Counted from the first letter of the stretch, positions 1-10,701 are shown. The stretch: DNA of 64,000 nt from Xylanimonas ulmi (GCF_004216535.1 NZ_SGWX01000001.1:682001-746000); one strand, 5' to 3'. Notes: generated by a model from the letters alone, not told the origin. Translations and numbers: made by a program.

Positions 1-661
1 CCCGGAAGTAGGAGCGCAGCGAGGCGTCGATCTGCTCGGGCCGGTAGACGTTGCCGTGCGCCAGCCGTCGGCGCAGTTGCTGGGGGGACAGGTCGACCAG
101 TTGGATCTGGTCGGCGTCGCGCACCACTTGGTCAGGGACGGTCTCCTGCTGTCGCACGCCGGTGATCGCCTCGACGTCGTCGACCAACGACGCCAGATGC
201 TGCACGTTGACGGTGGTGATGACGTCGACGCCCGCGTCGAGCAGGTCGTGCACGTCCTGCCAACGCTTGGCGTGGCGCGACCCGGGCGCGTTGGTGTGGG
301 CGAGCTCGTCGACGAGCGCGACCTGCGGCGCGCGCGCGAGCACCGCCGCGATATCCATCTCAGTCAAGGTGGCGCCGCGGTAGGCGACCTCGCACCGCGG
401 TACGACCTCCAGGCTCCCGACCTTGGCCGCGGTGGCCGCGCGCTGGTGGGTCTCGACGAGGCCGACGACGACGTCGGTGCCGCGGGCTCTGCGCCGCTCG
501 GCCTCGTCGAGCATCGCGTAGGTCTTTCCGACGCCGGGAGCGGCGCCGAGGTAGACCGTCAGCCGCCCGCGTCTCGCGCGCGGTGGCGTCGCCTGCCCTG
601 GTCCGTCCGCGCTCGTGCCGTGCCCCGCCGGGCTCTCGGGCGGCGCGTCGTTCGTGCCCAC
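1..661 (-). CDS. kdpD: Sensor histidine kinase KdpD, N-terminal part (cut by window edge)
   Basis: Only the first 220 residues are present; the C-terminal part lies beyond position 1. They form the cytoplasmic KdpD domain: a Walker A loop GAAPGVGKT at about residues 39-47, and the hallmark VDELAHTN at about 118-124. The stretch ends at the conserved AHGNVY...YFR segment that precedes the Usp-like domain. KdpD senses K+ limitation or osmotic stress and phosphorylates KdpE, which activates kdp. The GTG start is 14 nt beyond the kdpC stop with no clear Shine-Dalgarno, so translational coupling to kdpC is likely. kdpE is expected just outside the window. Confidence 0.93.
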   Translation of the reverse strand, partial: MGTNDAPPESPAGHGTSADGPGQATPPRARRGRLTVYLGAAPGVGKTYAMLDEAERRRARGTDVVVGLVETHQRAATAAKVGSLEVVPRCEVAYRGATLTEMDIAAVLARAPQVALVDELAHTNAPGSRHAKRWQDVHDLLDAGVDVITTVNVQHLASLVDDVEAITGVRQQETVPDQVVRDADQIQLVDLSPQQLRRRLAHGNVYRPEQIDASLRSYFR

Positions 662-675
662 GGTGTGATCGTGCC

Positions 676-1311
676 TCACCCGAGCCCGCGCAGGGCGAGG
701 TTGACGGCCAGCACGTCGACCCGCGGCTCGCCGAGGACGCCGAGCGTGCGTCCCTGGGTGTGCTGTTCGACGACCCGCCGCACGACCTGCGGGTCCAGGC
801 CGCGCGCAGCGGCGACCCGCGCCACCTGCAGTTGCGCGTACGCGGGCGAGATGTCGGGATCGAGGCCTGACGCGGAGGCCGTGACGGCGTCGGCGGGCAC
901 GTCCTGCGGCGCCACGCCGTTCTCCGCGGCGACGGCGGCTTGGCGCTGCGCGATCGCGCTGACCAGGTCGGGGTTGTTCGGTCCCAGGTTGGAGCCGCCG
1001 GAGGCGAGGGTGTCGTAGCCGTCGCCCGCGGCGGAGGGGCGGGCGTGGAGCCACTCAGGGCCGGTGAACCTCTGCCCGACAAGTGCCGAGCCGACGGCGC
1101 CGGCGGGGGTTGTGGTGCGCTGGCCCGAGGCGTCGAGCAGGGAGCCGTGGGCCTGCCACGGGAAGACGGCCTGCGCGACGCCGGTCACGGCCAGCGGATA
1201 CGCCAGGCCGAGCACGACGGTGAACGCGAGCAGCACGCGCGCTCCGGCCAGCGAGTGCCGCCACAGAGCGGCGAGGCCAGAGGCGACGGTGGGGGTGGGC
1301 GTGGTGGTCAT
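676..1311 (-). CDS. kdpC: K+-transporting ATPase subunit KdpC
   Basis: 211 residues, slightly longer than the roughly 190 usual for the family. One N-terminal membrane segment (about residues 23-46) is followed by an extracytoplasmic domain. That domain carries the family-typical GSALVGQ and the asparagine-rich GGSNLGPNNPDL stretch. KdpC is the small subunit that stabilises the KdpA/KdpB complex and assists K+ binding. It starts 3 bp after the kdpB stop and is followed by kdpD, in the standard kdpFABCD order. Confidence 0.97.
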   Translation of the reverse strand: MTTTPTPTVASGLAALWRHSLAGARVLLAFTVVLGLAYPLAVTGVAQAVFPWQAHGSLLDASGQRTTTPAGAVGSALVGQRFTGPEWLHARPSAAGDGYDTLASGGSNLGPNNPDLVSAIAQRQAAVAAENGVAPQDVPADAVTASASGLDPDISPAYAQLQVARVAAARGLDPQVVRRVVEQHTQGRTLGVLGEPRVDVLAVNLALRGLG

Positions 1312-1314
1312 GGG

Positions 1315-3480
1315 TCAGACTCCGGGGATCAGGGAGACGAGCAGATCGAGGAGCTTGATCCCGACGAACGGGGCGATCAGGCCGCCGACGCCGTAGATCA
1401 GCAGGTTGCGGCGCAACAGCACGTCAGCCGCCGCGGGTCGGTAGCGCACGCCGCGCAGGGACAGCGGGATGAGCGCGACGATGATCAGCGCGTTGAAGAT
1501 GACGGCCGAGAGGATCGCCGACTGCGGCGAGGACAGTCGCATCACGTTGAGCGCGTCGAGCTGCGGGAACAGGCCCACGAACATCGCGGGCAGGATCGCA
1601 AAGTACTTGGCGACGTCGTTGGCCACCGAGAAGGTCGTCAGGGCGCCGCGGGTGATGAGCAGCTGTTTGCCGATCTCGACGATCTCGATGAGCTTGGTCG
1701 GGTCGGAGTCGAGGTCGACCATGTTGCCGGCCTCCTTGGCTGCCGACGTGCCGGTGTTCATGGCCACGCCCACGTCCGACTGCGCGAGGGCGGGCGCGTC
1801 GTTCGTGCCGTCGCCGGCCATGGCGACCAGTCGCCCGCCGGTCTGCTCGCTCCTGATGTACGCGAGCTTGTCCTCGGGAGTCGCCTCGGAGAGGAAGTCG
1901 TCGACACCCGCCTCGGCCGCGATCGCCTGCGCCGTGAGCCGGTTGTCGCCCGTGACCATCACCGTGCGGATGCCCATCGCGCGCAGCGCGTCGAACCGCT
2001 CGCGCATGCCCTCCTTGACCACGTCCTTCAGGTGCACGACTCCCAGGACCCGGGCTGGGTGCTGGCCGCTCTGCTCGGCGACCACGAGCGGGGTGCCCCC
2101 GCTGCGCGAGACCTCCTCGACGAGCTCGTCGAGCCGCGCCCGCGTGTCCTGGGGCAGGATCGCGCCGGTCGAGCGCAGCCATCCCCGCACCGCCGAGCCG
2201 GCGCCCTTGCGCAGCCGATACGGCTCACCGTCGAGGTCGAGGTCCACGCCGGACATGCGGGTGTGGGCGCTGAACGGGACGAACACGGCGTCGGCGGGCA
2301 ACGCGGCCCCGGGGCCGACGGCGTCCTCGACCAGGTCGACGATCGATCGGCCCTCCGGGGTGGCGTCGGCGAGCGACGCGAGCCGCGCCGCGGCGGCGAG
2401 CTCAGACTGCGTCACCCCGCCGACCGGCTCGAGCCTCGCGGCACGCCGGTTGCCGTAGGTGATGGTGCCCGTCTTGTCGAGCAGCAGGATGTCCACGTCT
2501 CCGGCGGCCTCGACCGCGCGCCCCGACATCGCGAGCACGTTGCGCTGCACGAGCCGGTCCATGCCTGCGATGCCGATCGCGCTCAGCAGTGCGCCGATCG
2601 TCGTCGGGATGAGGCACACGAGGAGGGCGACGAGCACCAGCACGGGCTGTCTCTGCCCCGAGTACACGGCGAACGGCTGCAGCGTGGCCACGGCCAGCAG
2701 GAACACGATCGTCAACGTGGTCAGCAGCACATTGAGCGCGATCTCGTTGGGTGTGCGCTGCCGCTCGCTGCCCTCGACCAGCGCGATCATCTTGTCCACG
2801 AAGGTGGACCCGGCTGCCGCGGTGATGCGCACGACGATCCGGTCCGAGAGCACCACGGTGCCGCCGGTCACGGCGGACCGGTCGCCGCCGGACTCGCGGA
2901 TCACCGGCGCGGACTCCCCGGTCACGGCGGACTCGTCCACGGACGCGACACCCTCGATGACGTCGCCGTCCCCCGGGATCGTCTCGCCGGCCTCGACCAC
3001 GACGACGTCCCCTACCCGCAGCGACGCCGACGGCACGACGGCGGTCTCCAGCAGGTCCAGGCGGCTGCTCGCAGTCAGGGTGTCCTGCCCGGCCAGCACC
3101 TTGCGCGCCGTCGTCTGCCGCTGCGTGGCACGCAGGCTCGACGCCTGCGCCTTGCCGCGCGCCTCGGCGACGGACTCGGCGAGCGTGGCGAACAGGACGG
3201 TGAACCACAGCCAGACCGTGACCCACCAGGCGAAGACCGCCGGCTGGAGGACGGCCAGCACGGTTGTGAACAGCGCCCCGACCTCGACGACGAACATCAC
3301 CGGCTGATGGCGCAGCGCGCGTGGATCGAGCTTGCGCACCGCGCCTGGAAGGGCGGCGCGCACCTGCGTCCAGCTCAGGGCGCGGCCCGCGCGCGCCCGC
3401 GGTGAGCGCTGGCGGGCGCCGACGTCGGCGCGGCCGGCGAGGGCTGGTGTGGTCTGGGCGGCGATGGCGGTGCGGTTCAC
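1315..3480 (-). CDS. kdpB: K+-transporting P-type ATPase subunit KdpB
   Basis: 721 residues. This is the catalytic subunit that hydrolyses ATP to drive K+ import. P-type hallmarks are in order: TGES in the actuator domain (about residue 190), the phosphorylation motif DKTGTIT (about 335-341) after the membrane helix with [10 protein letters not shown], and [10 protein letters not shown] in the hinge. The N-terminus is about 40 residues longer than in E. coli and rich in Ala/Arg, as is common in actinobacteria. Its start overlaps the kdpA stop by 4 bp, which implies coupled translation. Confidence 0.98.
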   Translation of the reverse strand: MNRTAIAAQTTPALAGRADVGARQRSPRARAGRALSWTQVRAALPGAVRKLDPRALRHQPVMFVVEVGALFTTVLAVLQPAVFAWWVTVWLWFTVLFATLAESVAEARGKAQASSLRATQRQTTARKVLAGQDTLTASSRLDLLETAVVPSASLRVGDVVVVEAGETIPGDGDVIEGVASVDESAVTGESAPVIRESGGDRSAVTGGTVVLSDRIVVRITAAAGSTFVDKMIALVEGSERQRTPNEIALNVLLTTLTIVFLLAVATLQPFAVYSGQRQPVLVLVALLVCLIPTTIGALLSAIGIAGMDRLVQRNVLAMSGRAVEAAGDVDILLLDKTGTITYGNRRAARLEPVGGVTQSELAAAARLASLADATPEGRSIVDLVEDAVGPGAALPADAVFVPFSAHTRMSGVDLDLDGEPYRLRKGAGSAVRGWLRSTGAILPQDTRARLDELVEEVSRSGGTPLVVAEQSGQHPARVLGVVHLKDVVKEGMRERFDALRAMGIRTVMVTGDNRLTAQAIAAEAGVDDFLSEATPEDKLAYIRSEQTGGRLVAMAGDGTNDAPALAQSDVGVAMNTGTSAAKEAGNMVDLDSDPTKLIEIVEIGKQLLITRGALTTFSVANDVAKYFAILPAMFVGLFPQLDALNVMRLSSPQSAILSAVIFNALIIVALIPLSLRGVRYRPAAADVLLRRNLLIYGVGGLIAPFVGIKLLDLLVSLIPGV

Positions 3481-5144
3481 GACAGCGACTCCACGACGGG
3501 ACCGAGGGACAGGACGGGGACGAAGGTCAGGCCCACCACGACGAGCGTCACGGCGCCGACCAGCCCCATGAACAGCGGCCGGTGGGTGGGCAAGGTGCCG
3601 GCGCTCGGGGGGACGGCTCGCTGGCTGGCGAGCCGTCCCGCCAGGGCGAGCACCAGCGTGATCGGCACAAACCGGCCGACGAGCATGGCCAGGCCGAGCA
3701 GCGTGTTGTAGAACGTGGAGTTCGCCGCCAGGCCGGCGAAGGCCGAGCCATTGTTGTTGCCCGCCGACGCGAAGGCGTAGACCACCTCGGACAGACCGTG
3801 CGGGCCGGGGTCCTGAACGCCGGCCAACCCCTGCGGCGCCAGCACAGCCAACGCGCTGCCGACGAGCACTACTGCTGGCGTGGCCAGCACATACAGGGCG
3901 ACGAGGGTGATCTCGCCCTGCCCGATCTTCTTGCCCAGGTACTCAGGAGTGCGGCCCACCATGAGCCCTGCGACGAACACCGCGAGGATCGCGAGCACGA
4001 GCATCCCGTAGAGCCCGGAGCCCACACCTCCGGGCGCGACCTCGCCCAGCAGCATGGTGAACAGCGCCACACCTCCGCCAGGCGCGGTCATCGAGTCGTG
4101 CATGGCGTTGACCGCGCCGGTCGAGGTGCCTGTGGTCGACGCCGCGAACAGCGCGGAGGCCGCGAGACCAAACCGGGTCTCCTTGCCCTCCATCGCGGCC
4201 CCGGCGACGGTGGGCGCCAGGCCCGGTCCGGCGAGCTCGGCCCAGGTCGCCAGGCCCACGGCCGTGGCCCAGAGCCCACCCATCACGCCGAGGATCGCCC
4301 AGCCCTGGCGCCGGTCGCCGACCAGCAGCCCGAAGGTGCGCGGCAGTGCTGACGGAATGAGCAGGATCAGGAAGATCTCCACGAGGTTGGTCAGCGGGTT
4401 GGGGTTCTCCAGCGGGTGGGCGGAGTTCGCGTTGAAGAACCCGCCGCCGTTGGTGCCCAGCTCTTTGATGGCCTCCTGTGAGGCGACGGGCCCGCCCAGC
4501 GCGTGCTGCGTCCCGCCGCTGAGGGTGGTGATCGCCGTGTGGGGGTCGAGGGACTGGATGACGCCGTTCGCCACCAGCACGAGTGCGGCCACTGCGGCGA
4601 CCGGCAGCAGAATGCGCACGACGCCGCGCGTCAGGTCGCTCCAGAAGTTGCCGATGCGCCCGTCGGCGCCCGACCGCGCGAACCCGCGCACCAGCGCGAT
4701 CGCGACCGCCATGCCGACTCCGGCCGAGACGAAGTTCTGCACGGTCAGGCCGGCCATCTGCAGCAGATGTCCCGCTGTCGACTCTCCCGAGTACCACTGC
4801 CAGTTGGTGTTGGTGGTGAAGCTCACCGCGGTGTTCCACGCGCCAGCCGGGTCCAGGCCCGTGAACCCGAGGTTCCACGGCAGGTGTGCCTGAAGGCGGC
4901 CCAAGGCGTACAGCAGGAGCACCGAGGCGAGGGAGAAGCCGAGCAGGGACAGCAGGTAGGCGCTCCAGCGCTGCTCGGCGTCGGGGTCCACCCGCAACAG
5001 TCGGTACCAGACGCGCTCCGCGCGGGTGTGGCGGGGGGAGGAATAGACGCGGGCCATGTAGGCGCCGAACGGGACGTGCGCAGCGCCCAGCGCGATCAGC
5101 AGGATGCCTACCTGTCCGACGGCGGCCCAGAGGGTCGTGGTCAT
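3477..5144 (-). CDS. kdpA: K+-transporting ATPase subunit KdpA
   Basis: 555 residues, the normal KdpA length (557 in E. coli). It is a polytopic membrane protein of the Trk/Ktr/HKT superfamily that selects and conducts K+ in the Kdp complex. Visible family motifs include [12 protein letters not shown] in the first pore loop, [15 protein letters not shown] in the second and the NNNGSAF segment in the last. It lies 6 bp after the kdpF stop and overlaps kdpB by 4 bp. Confidence 0.98.
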   Translation of the reverse strand: MTTTLWAAVGQVGILLIALGAAHVPFGAYMARVYSSPRHTRAERVWYRLLRVDPDAEQRWSAYLLSLLGFSLASVLLLYALGRLQAHLPWNLGFTGLDPAGAWNTAVSFTTNTNWQWYSGESTAGHLLQMAGLTVQNFVSAGVGMAVAIALVRGFARSGADGRIGNFWSDLTRGVVRILLPVAAVAALVLVANGVIQSLDPHTAITTLSGGTQHALGGPVASQEAIKELGTNGGGFFNANSAHPLENPNPLTNLVEIFLILLIPSALPRTFGLLVGDRRQGWAILGVMGGLWATAVGLATWAELAGPGLAPTVAGAAMEGKETRFGLAASALFAASTTGTSTGAVNAMHDSMTAPGGGVALFTMLLGEVAPGGVGSGLYGMLVLAILAVFVAGLMVGRTPEYLGKKIGQGEITLVALYVLATPAVVLVGSALAVLAPQGLAGVQDPGPHGLSEVVYAFASAGNNNGSAFAGLAANSTFYNTLLGLAMLVGRFVPITLVLALAGRLASQRAVPPSAGTLPTHRPLFMGLVGAVTLVVVGLTFVPVLSLGPVVESLS

Positions 5145-5150
5145 CGGCGA

Positions 5151-5243
5151 TCACCGGACCTTGTCGCTGTGCAGCAACGCCCACAGCAGGTAGCCGAGAA
5201 GGGTCAGGGTCACCACCAGGGCCGCGAGGTCGAGGCCGCTCAT
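5151..5243 (-). CDS. kdpF: K+-transporting ATPase subunit KdpF
   Basis: A 30-residue protein, a single hydrophobic helix (LAALVVTLTLLGYLLWALL) with a charged tail ending HSDKVR. This is the classic size and build of KdpF, the small stabilising peptide of the Kdp complex. Its position immediately upstream of kdpA supports the call. Its ATG overlaps the stop of the preceding micro-ORF in an ATGA arrangement. Confidence 0.9.
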   Translation of the reverse strand: MSGLDLAALVVTLTLLGYLLWALLHSDKVR

Positions 5244-5329
5244 GAACGGCTCCCCTCGTGGCGGCGGGCGATCACGGCGATCGCGGCGAAGAACGCCACG
5301 GTCAGCGCGGTGTATGCCAGGTCGGTCAT
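5240..5329 (-). CDS. 29-residue membrane micro-protein leading the kdp operon
   Basis: A 29-residue open frame starting MTDLAYTAL, with one hydrophobic segment (about residues 4-21) and a basic end IARRHEGSRS. It overlaps kdpF by 4 bp and is the first gene of the operon. Similar short membrane peptides precede kdpF in other actinobacteria, so it is probably real; a structural role in the Kdp complex is inference. A TAGACC hexamer lies 6 nt upstream of the ATG, compatible with a leaderless transcript. Confidence 0.6.
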   Translation of the reverse strand: MTDLAYTALTVAFFAAIAVIARRHEGSRS

Positions 5330-5369
5330 GCCTCTGGTCTACGCGCCCGGCCAGCCCTGTCCCGCCGCT

Positions 5370-5426
5370 CTGACGGAACCTTGACGCCGCCCGCCGCGTC
5401 GCTGACGGGACTCTGACGGCGCCCGC
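5370..5426 (-). promoter_or_regulatory. Tandem OmpR-type direct repeats, probable KdpE operator
   Basis: Two 25-bp copies (5370-5394 and 5402-5426) match at 21 of 25 positions and start 32 bp apart, about three helical turns. On the kdp-coding strand each holds two GTCA half-sites with 11-bp phasing (GTCAAGGTTCCGTCAG and GTCAGAGTCCCGTCAG). That is the layout bound by OmpR/PhoB-class regulators such as KdpE. The nearer copy sits just upstream of where the -35 region of the kdp promoter should be. Assignment to KdpE is inference from position. Confidence 0.6.
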
Positions 5427-5593
5427 GTGGTCGGGTTCGAGGCGATCCGGACCAGTGGCAGCGACGGCCTCGAACGCGTGGTGCTCAACCTCCGTCGCCG
5501 CTGGGTCGCCGTGTAGGCGGCGCGAGACGCCGTGGTCCGTAGACTTGACCGCGCCCCACGTCAGAGGGCGCCCGTCCGGGTGAAAGGCCCCGT

Positions 5594-7348
5594 GTGACCG
5601 TCGTCGCGATCCAGGACCAGGTGGAGGCGGCCGTCAGGGCCGCCCTGACTCGGGTGCTGCCGGCCGAGCTGGCCGGCGCCGACCCGGTGGTCCGACGATC
5701 CGACCGCGCCGACTTCCAGGCGAACGGTCCACTCGCCGTCGCGAAGCGGGCTGGCCGGTCTCCGCGTGACATCGCCCAGGACGTCGTCGCGGGCCTGCGC
5801 GAATACCGAGCCGAGGTCTCCGGGCCGGGGTTCGTCAACGTGACTGTGCCCGACGATGTCGTGTGGCTCGCCGTGGCCGCGCGAGCTGCGGACGATCGGT
5901 TGGGCGTCGCCACACCCCGCTCGGGTGAGCGTGTGGTGGTGGACTACTCGGCCCCGAACGTGGCCAAGGAGATGCATGTCGGCCACTTGCGCAGCTCCGT
6001 GATCGGTGACGCGTTGGCGCGCGTGTTCGCGCACCTTGGCTCGGATGTGATCCGCCAGAACCACATCGGTGACTGGGGCACGCAGTTCGGGATGCTGATC
6101 CAGTACCTCGACGAGCACCGCGAGGTGAGCTGGCGCGGCCAGGGTGCGCAGACGATGTCGGCTCTCGACGCGCTCTACAAGTCGGCCCGCGCGCAGTTCG
6201 AGGCTGACCCCGCGTTCGCGGACCGGTCGCGCGCCCGCGTCGTGGACCTGCAGGCGAGCGAGCCCCGTACCGTCGCCGCGTGGCGCGACCTGGTCGCTCA
6301 GTCGCAGAGGGCGTTCGAGGCGATCTACGCCCGCCTCGGCGTCCTGCTGGACGACGGCGACTTCGATGGCGAGTCGCGCTACAACGACGCCCTGCCCGCC
6401 GTGGTCGACGAGCTGCTCGCAGCCGGGATCGCCACCGAGTCCGACGGCGCCGTGGTCACCTTCACCGACGGCGTCGACGGACCGGACGGATCGCCGGTCC
6501 CGCTGATCGTGCGGAAGAAGGACGGCGGCTACGGCTACGCGGCAACCGACCTCGCCACGATTCGCCTGCGCGTCGAGGCCTACCAGGCGGATCGCATCCT
6601 CTACGTCGTCGACGCCCGCCAGGGCCTGCACTTCCGCATGGTGTTCGACGTCGCGCGCCGGGCCGGCTGGCTGCCCGACGCCGTGCGCGCGCAGCACGTC
6701 CAGTTCGGCACCGTGCTCGGCGCCGACGGACGCCCGTTCAAGACCCGCTCCGGCAAGACGGTGCGCCTCGCGGACCTGCTCGACGACGCCGAGGCGGCCG
6801 TGCGCGGTGTCCTCGGGGAGCGCGATCACGGCTTCACCGCGGCCGAGCTCGACTCCGTGGCGCACGCCGCGGGGATCGCGGCGGTCAAGTACGCGGACCT
6901 CAGCAACACGCGCACGAAGGACTACGTGTTCGACGTCGACCAGATGGTCGCGACGACGGGGAACACCGGCGTCTACCTGCAGTACGCGCACGCACGCGTG
7001 TGCTCGATTCTGCGGAGGGCGACGGATGGCTCCACGCCGCCGATCGCCGACGCAGCTGGCCACGTTGACGGCAGCCTCCCGCTGCACCCAGCGGAGCGGG
7101 CGCTTGCGTTGGCGCTCGACGCCTTTGAGCGGGCCCTGCGCGATGTGGCCGACACCCTCGAGCCGCACCGCTTGTGCGGCTATCTCTACGACCTGGCCAC
7201 GGCGTTCACCCGGTTCTACGACGCGTGCCCCGTGGTGAGGGCGGACGGCGCGACACGCGCCAACCGGATCGTGCTGTGTGCCCTGACGGGCCGCACTCTC
7301 GCCGCTGGACTCGGCCTCCTGGGCATCGCGGCGCCTGAGCGCATGTGA
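5594..7348 (+). CDS. argS: Arginyl-tRNA synthetase
   Basis: 584 residues, a class I aminoacyl-tRNA synthetase that charges tRNA-Arg. The N-terminal additive domain is followed by the HIGH-type motif MHVGHLRSS (about residues 127-135), NHIGDWGTQFGML, the KMSKS equivalent KTRSGKT (about 383-389) and the typical C-terminal ending APERM. The GTG start has a GAAAGG ribosome site 7 nt upstream. The text resembles the arginyl-tRNA synthetase subtype with NHIGDWGTQFGML and VDYSAPNVAKEMHVGH rather than the one I expect as the usual actinobacterial housekeeping enzyme. It may therefore be a second copy. A TAGACT hexamer at 5540-5545 could be its -10. Confidence 0.95.
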   Translation: MTVVAIQDQVEAAVRAALTRVLPAELAGADPVVRRSDRADFQANGPLAVAKRAGRSPRDIAQDVVAGLREYRAEVSGPGFVNVTVPDDVVWLAVAARAADDRLGVATPRSGERVVVDYSAPNVAKEMHVGHLRSSVIGDALARVFAHLGSDVIRQNHIGDWGTQFGMLIQYLDEHREVSWRGQGAQTMSALDALYKSARAQFEADPAFADRSRARVVDLQASEPRTVAAWRDLVAQSQRAFEAIYARLGVLLDDGDFDGESRYNDALPAVVDELLAAGIATESDGAVVTFTDGVDGPDGSPVPLIVRKKDGGYGYAATDLATIRLRVEAYQADRILYVVDARQGLHFRMVFDVARRAGWLPDAVRAQHVQFGTVLGADGRPFKTRSGKTVRLADLLDDAEAAVRGVLGERDHGFTAAELDSVAHAAGIAAVKYADLSNTRTKDYVFDVDQMVATTGNTGVYLQYAHARVCSILRRATDGSTPPIADAAGHVDGSLPLHPAERALALALDAFERALRDVADTLEPHRLCGYLYDLATAFTRFYDACPVVRADGATRANRIVLCALTGRTLAAGLGLLGIAAPERM

Positions 7349-7436
7349 GCGATCCGGTCGCCGGAGGCGACGGGCACGGGGCGCAAAGCGCCACGCGGTG
7401 GCGCGCCTCGCCCTTCCTCTTGCGCGCGCGCCCACT

Positions 7437-7470
7437 TCAGTGGTTCATTAGTCGAGTAACGAACCACTGA
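7437..7470. promoter_or_regulatory. Perfect 10-bp inverted repeat, YtrA-type operator
   Basis: Arms TCAGTGGTTC and GAACCACTGA are exact inverse complements separated by 14 bp. The inner part adds TTCATTA/TAACGAA symmetry. It lies 33 bp upstream of the GntR-family start at 7503, as expected for autoregulation by a YtrA-like dimer. Confidence 0.75.
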
Positions 7471-7502
7471 ACGACGCAGATGCGGTGGTGGGAAGGAGTC
7501 CC

Positions 7503-7892
7503 GTGTTCGACGGTCCCGAGCCGATCTACGTCCAGATCGCCCAGATGGTGCGCGCCCAGATCCTGGCCGGCGAGCTCAAGGAGGAAGACCAGGTCATGTC
7601 CACCACGCAGTTCGCCACGCAGTTCCGCATCAACCCGGCCACCGCTCAGAAGGCGTTCTCGAACCTGGTCGATGAGGGCGTCCTCTACAAGCGCCGGGGG
7701 CTGGGGATGTTCGTCGCTCCGGGGGCGCGGGAGCGCCTGCTCACGGCGCACCGCAAGGACTACTTCCAGCAGGTGCTGGCCCCTGCCCTCGCCCAGGCCG
7801 GCCTGCTCGGCATCCCGACCGACGACATCGTCGCCTACGTGCTCGGCTCCGGCAGGACCGCAGCCGCCGGCGGCGGGACGGAGACCCGATGA
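7503..7892 (+). CDS. GntR-family (YtrA subfamily) transcriptional regulator
   Basis: 129 residues from the GTG at 7503, chosen because AAGGAG (7493-7498) lies just upstream; an in-frame start at 7485 would place that site inside the gene. Residues about 5-70 form the GntR winged helix (PIYVQIAQMVRAQI, then INPATAQKAFSNLVDEGVLYKRRGLGMFV). The short C-terminal tail is typical of YtrA repressors, which control neighbouring ABC transporters. Its stop overlaps the next ATPase start by 4 bp. The inverted repeat at 7437-7470 is its likely operator. Confidence 0.9.
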   Translation: MFDGPEPIYVQIAQMVRAQILAGELKEEDQVMSTTQFATQFRINPATAQKAFSNLVDEGVLYKRRGLGMFVAPGARERLLTAHRKDYFQQVLAPALAQAGLLGIPTDDIVAYVLGSGRTAAAGGGTETR

Positions 7893-8857
7893 CCACGCTG
7901 CCGCCCTTCGCCGCCCGGCTCGACGCCGTCACCGTGCGCTACGGCCGCGCCCGCGCCGTCACGACACGCCTCGGCGTCCCGGGCCTCGACGCCCGCACGC
8001 AGGCGGTCGACGCCCTCGACGACGCCACGCTGACCATCCGGCCCGGCGCGATCACCGGCGTGCTGGGCCGCAACGGCGCCGGCAAGACGACGATGCTGCA
8101 GCTGCTCGCCGGGTACGCCCGGCCCACCTCCGGCAGCGTCGTCGTCGGCCCGGACGGTCAGGAGGAGAACCCCTGGGAGAACCCCTGGATCACCTCGGCC
8201 ACACAGCTCGTGCGCGAGTCGGGCGACCTCATGAACGACGAGCGCGTCAAGGTCAGCCTGTGCCATGTCGCGGACCTACGCCCGGACTGGGACGCCGACC
8301 TGGCGGGGCGACTGCTCGACCTGTTCGAGATCGACACCCGCCGCAAGCCGCAGGCGCTGTCCCGCGGCAAGCGTTCGGCGCTCGGCGCCACCATCGGGCT
8401 CGCCTCGCGGGCCCCGCTGACCATCTTCGACGAGGTCTACCTCGGCATGGACGCGCCCACGCGGTACGCGTTCTACGACGCGATCCTCGCCGACTACGCC
8501 GAGCACCCGCGCACGATCCTGCTGTCCAGCCACCTGGTCGAGGAGGTCGAGCGCCTCTTCGAGGACGTCGTCGTGCTGCACCGTGGCCGCGTGCTGCTCG
8601 CCGAGCCCGCCGACACGATGCGTGAGCGCGGCCACAGCCTCACAGGCCCCGCGCCCGCCGTCGAGCGGCTCGCCGCCGGACACCGGGTGCTGCACCGCCA
8701 GCAGCTCGGCGGCACCGCCCAGGTCACCCTCGAAGGACCGCCCGACGTCGCCGCGGCCCGGGCGGAGGGCGTCGACGTCGGCGCCGTCCCCCTCCAGGAC
8801 CTCTTCGTCCACCTGACCGCGAACGACCACGCCGCCCCGAAGGGAGCCGCGCGATGA
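7889..8857 (+). CDS. ABC transporter ATP-binding protein (YtrB-like)
   Basis: 322 residues. Walker A GRNGAGKT is at about residues 60-67 and Walker B LTIFDE precedes VYLGMDAP. The ABC signature is degenerate (LSRGKRSALG instead of LSGGQ), as in YtrB/YtrE-type ATPases. The switch histidine is in LLSSHLVEEVERLF. The protein should power export or sensing together with the membrane protein encoded next, with which it overlaps by 4 bp. YtrA-controlled systems in Firmicutes respond to cell-wall antibiotics; the substrate here is unknown. Confidence 0.9.
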   Translation: MTTLPPFAARLDAVTVRYGRARAVTTRLGVPGLDARTQAVDALDDATLTIRPGAITGVLGRNGAGKTTMLQLLAGYARPTSGSVVVGPDGQEENPWENPWITSATQLVRESGDLMNDERVKVSLCHVADLRPDWDADLAGRLLDLFEIDTRRKPQALSRGKRSALGATIGLASRAPLTIFDEVYLGMDAPTRYAFYDAILADYAEHPRTILLSSHLVEEVERLFEDVVVLHRGRVLLAEPADTMRERGHSLTGPAPAVERLAAGHRVLHRQQLGGTAQVTLEGPPDVAAARAEGVDVGAVPLQDLFVHLTANDHAAPKGAAR

Positions 8858-9645
8858 GCGCCACCGTCACCGCCGCGGAGCGCGCCGAGCGGACAGCCCG
8901 AGCGCGGCGCACCGCGACGCGGGCCGCGGCACGCTACGCCGGCACCGGCCACCTGATCTTCGCGGCCGCGTTCTGGGTGCTGTTCGGCCTCGTCGTGGTC
9001 CTGGTCCCGGTTCTCATCCACGCGGCAGGCGGGCAGATGCGCGGCGGCGTGACGCACGCCGTCGGGTATAGCGCCCGCTGGACCGCGTTCTCCCTCGCCA
9101 TCGGCACCACCTACAACCTCGCCGCGCCGCACCTGGCCGCGGGCGGCACCCGCCGCACCCTGTGCCGGGGCGTGGTCGCCGGCGCCGTCGTCGCAGGGCT
9201 CGCCTACGGACTCCTGGCAGGCGCCGCCCGGCTGGGCGAGCGGGCGCTCTTCCACAGCCTCGGGTGGGGCTGGCAGTCCCCGGACGGGCACTCCACCGCA
9301 GGCAGCCTCGGCGGGGACGCGCTCGCCGCCCTCAGCGAGGGGATCGCCATCACCGGCTACGCCCTCATCGGAGCGGGCGTCGTCGCGGCGTTCCTCGGCC
9401 TGCGGCGGCTGGGCCCGGCCGTCCTCGCGATCCTCGTGGCCCTGCTGACCGCGGCCGCCGTCGAGACCCTCACCCGCACCGGCACGGGCGGGCAGACCCT
9501 GGGCCGGTGGGTCGCCCAGCACGCGCTGCCCGCCGGGGCGGCCGGAGTCACGGTCAGCCTCCTCGCCGCGCTCGCCGTCGTCGCCCTCGCCGCGGGCTGG
9601 CTGTGGCTGCGACTGCGCCACGTCCAACTGCGCCCACCCGCCTGA
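8854..9645 (+). CDS. ABC transporter membrane subunit (YtrA-module)
   Basis: 263 residues with about six hydrophobic segments, including those near residues 30-55, 70-90, 105-130, 165-185, 188-210 and 228-250. A basic N-terminal tail (RAERTARARRTATRAAAR) precedes the first segment. No enzymatic motif is visible. Tight overlap with the preceding ATPase and the following ATPase 34 bp downstream make it the permease of this unit. It is poorly conserved, so the call rests mainly on topology and context. Confidence 0.75.
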   Translation: MSATVTAAERAERTARARRTATRAAARYAGTGHLIFAAAFWVLFGLVVVLVPVLIHAAGGQMRGGVTHAVGYSARWTAFSLAIGTTYNLAAPHLAAGGTRRTLCRGVVAGAVVAGLAYGLLAGAARLGERALFHSLGWGWQSPDGHSTAGSLGGDALAALSEGIAITGYALIGAGVVAAFLGLRRLGPAVLAILVALLTAAAVETLTRTGTGGQTLGRWVAQHALPAGAAGVTVSLLAALAVVALAAGWLWLRLRHVQLRPPA

Positions 9646-9679
9646 CCGGCGCCACCACCATCCACCGGAAGGAAGAGCC

Positions 9680-10701
<1,022 letters not shown>

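Noticed and set aside
940-3405. An 821-codon plus-strand frame across kdpC/kdpB
   Set aside because: It is antisense to proven kdp genes and is Arg/Gly/His-rich in the way typical of shadow frames.
5427-5516. A 29-residue frame (starting VVGFEAIRTSG) between kdp and argS
   Set aside because: It might be the tail of a lost gene, but there is no ribosome site or recognisable family; recorded only as a possible remnant.
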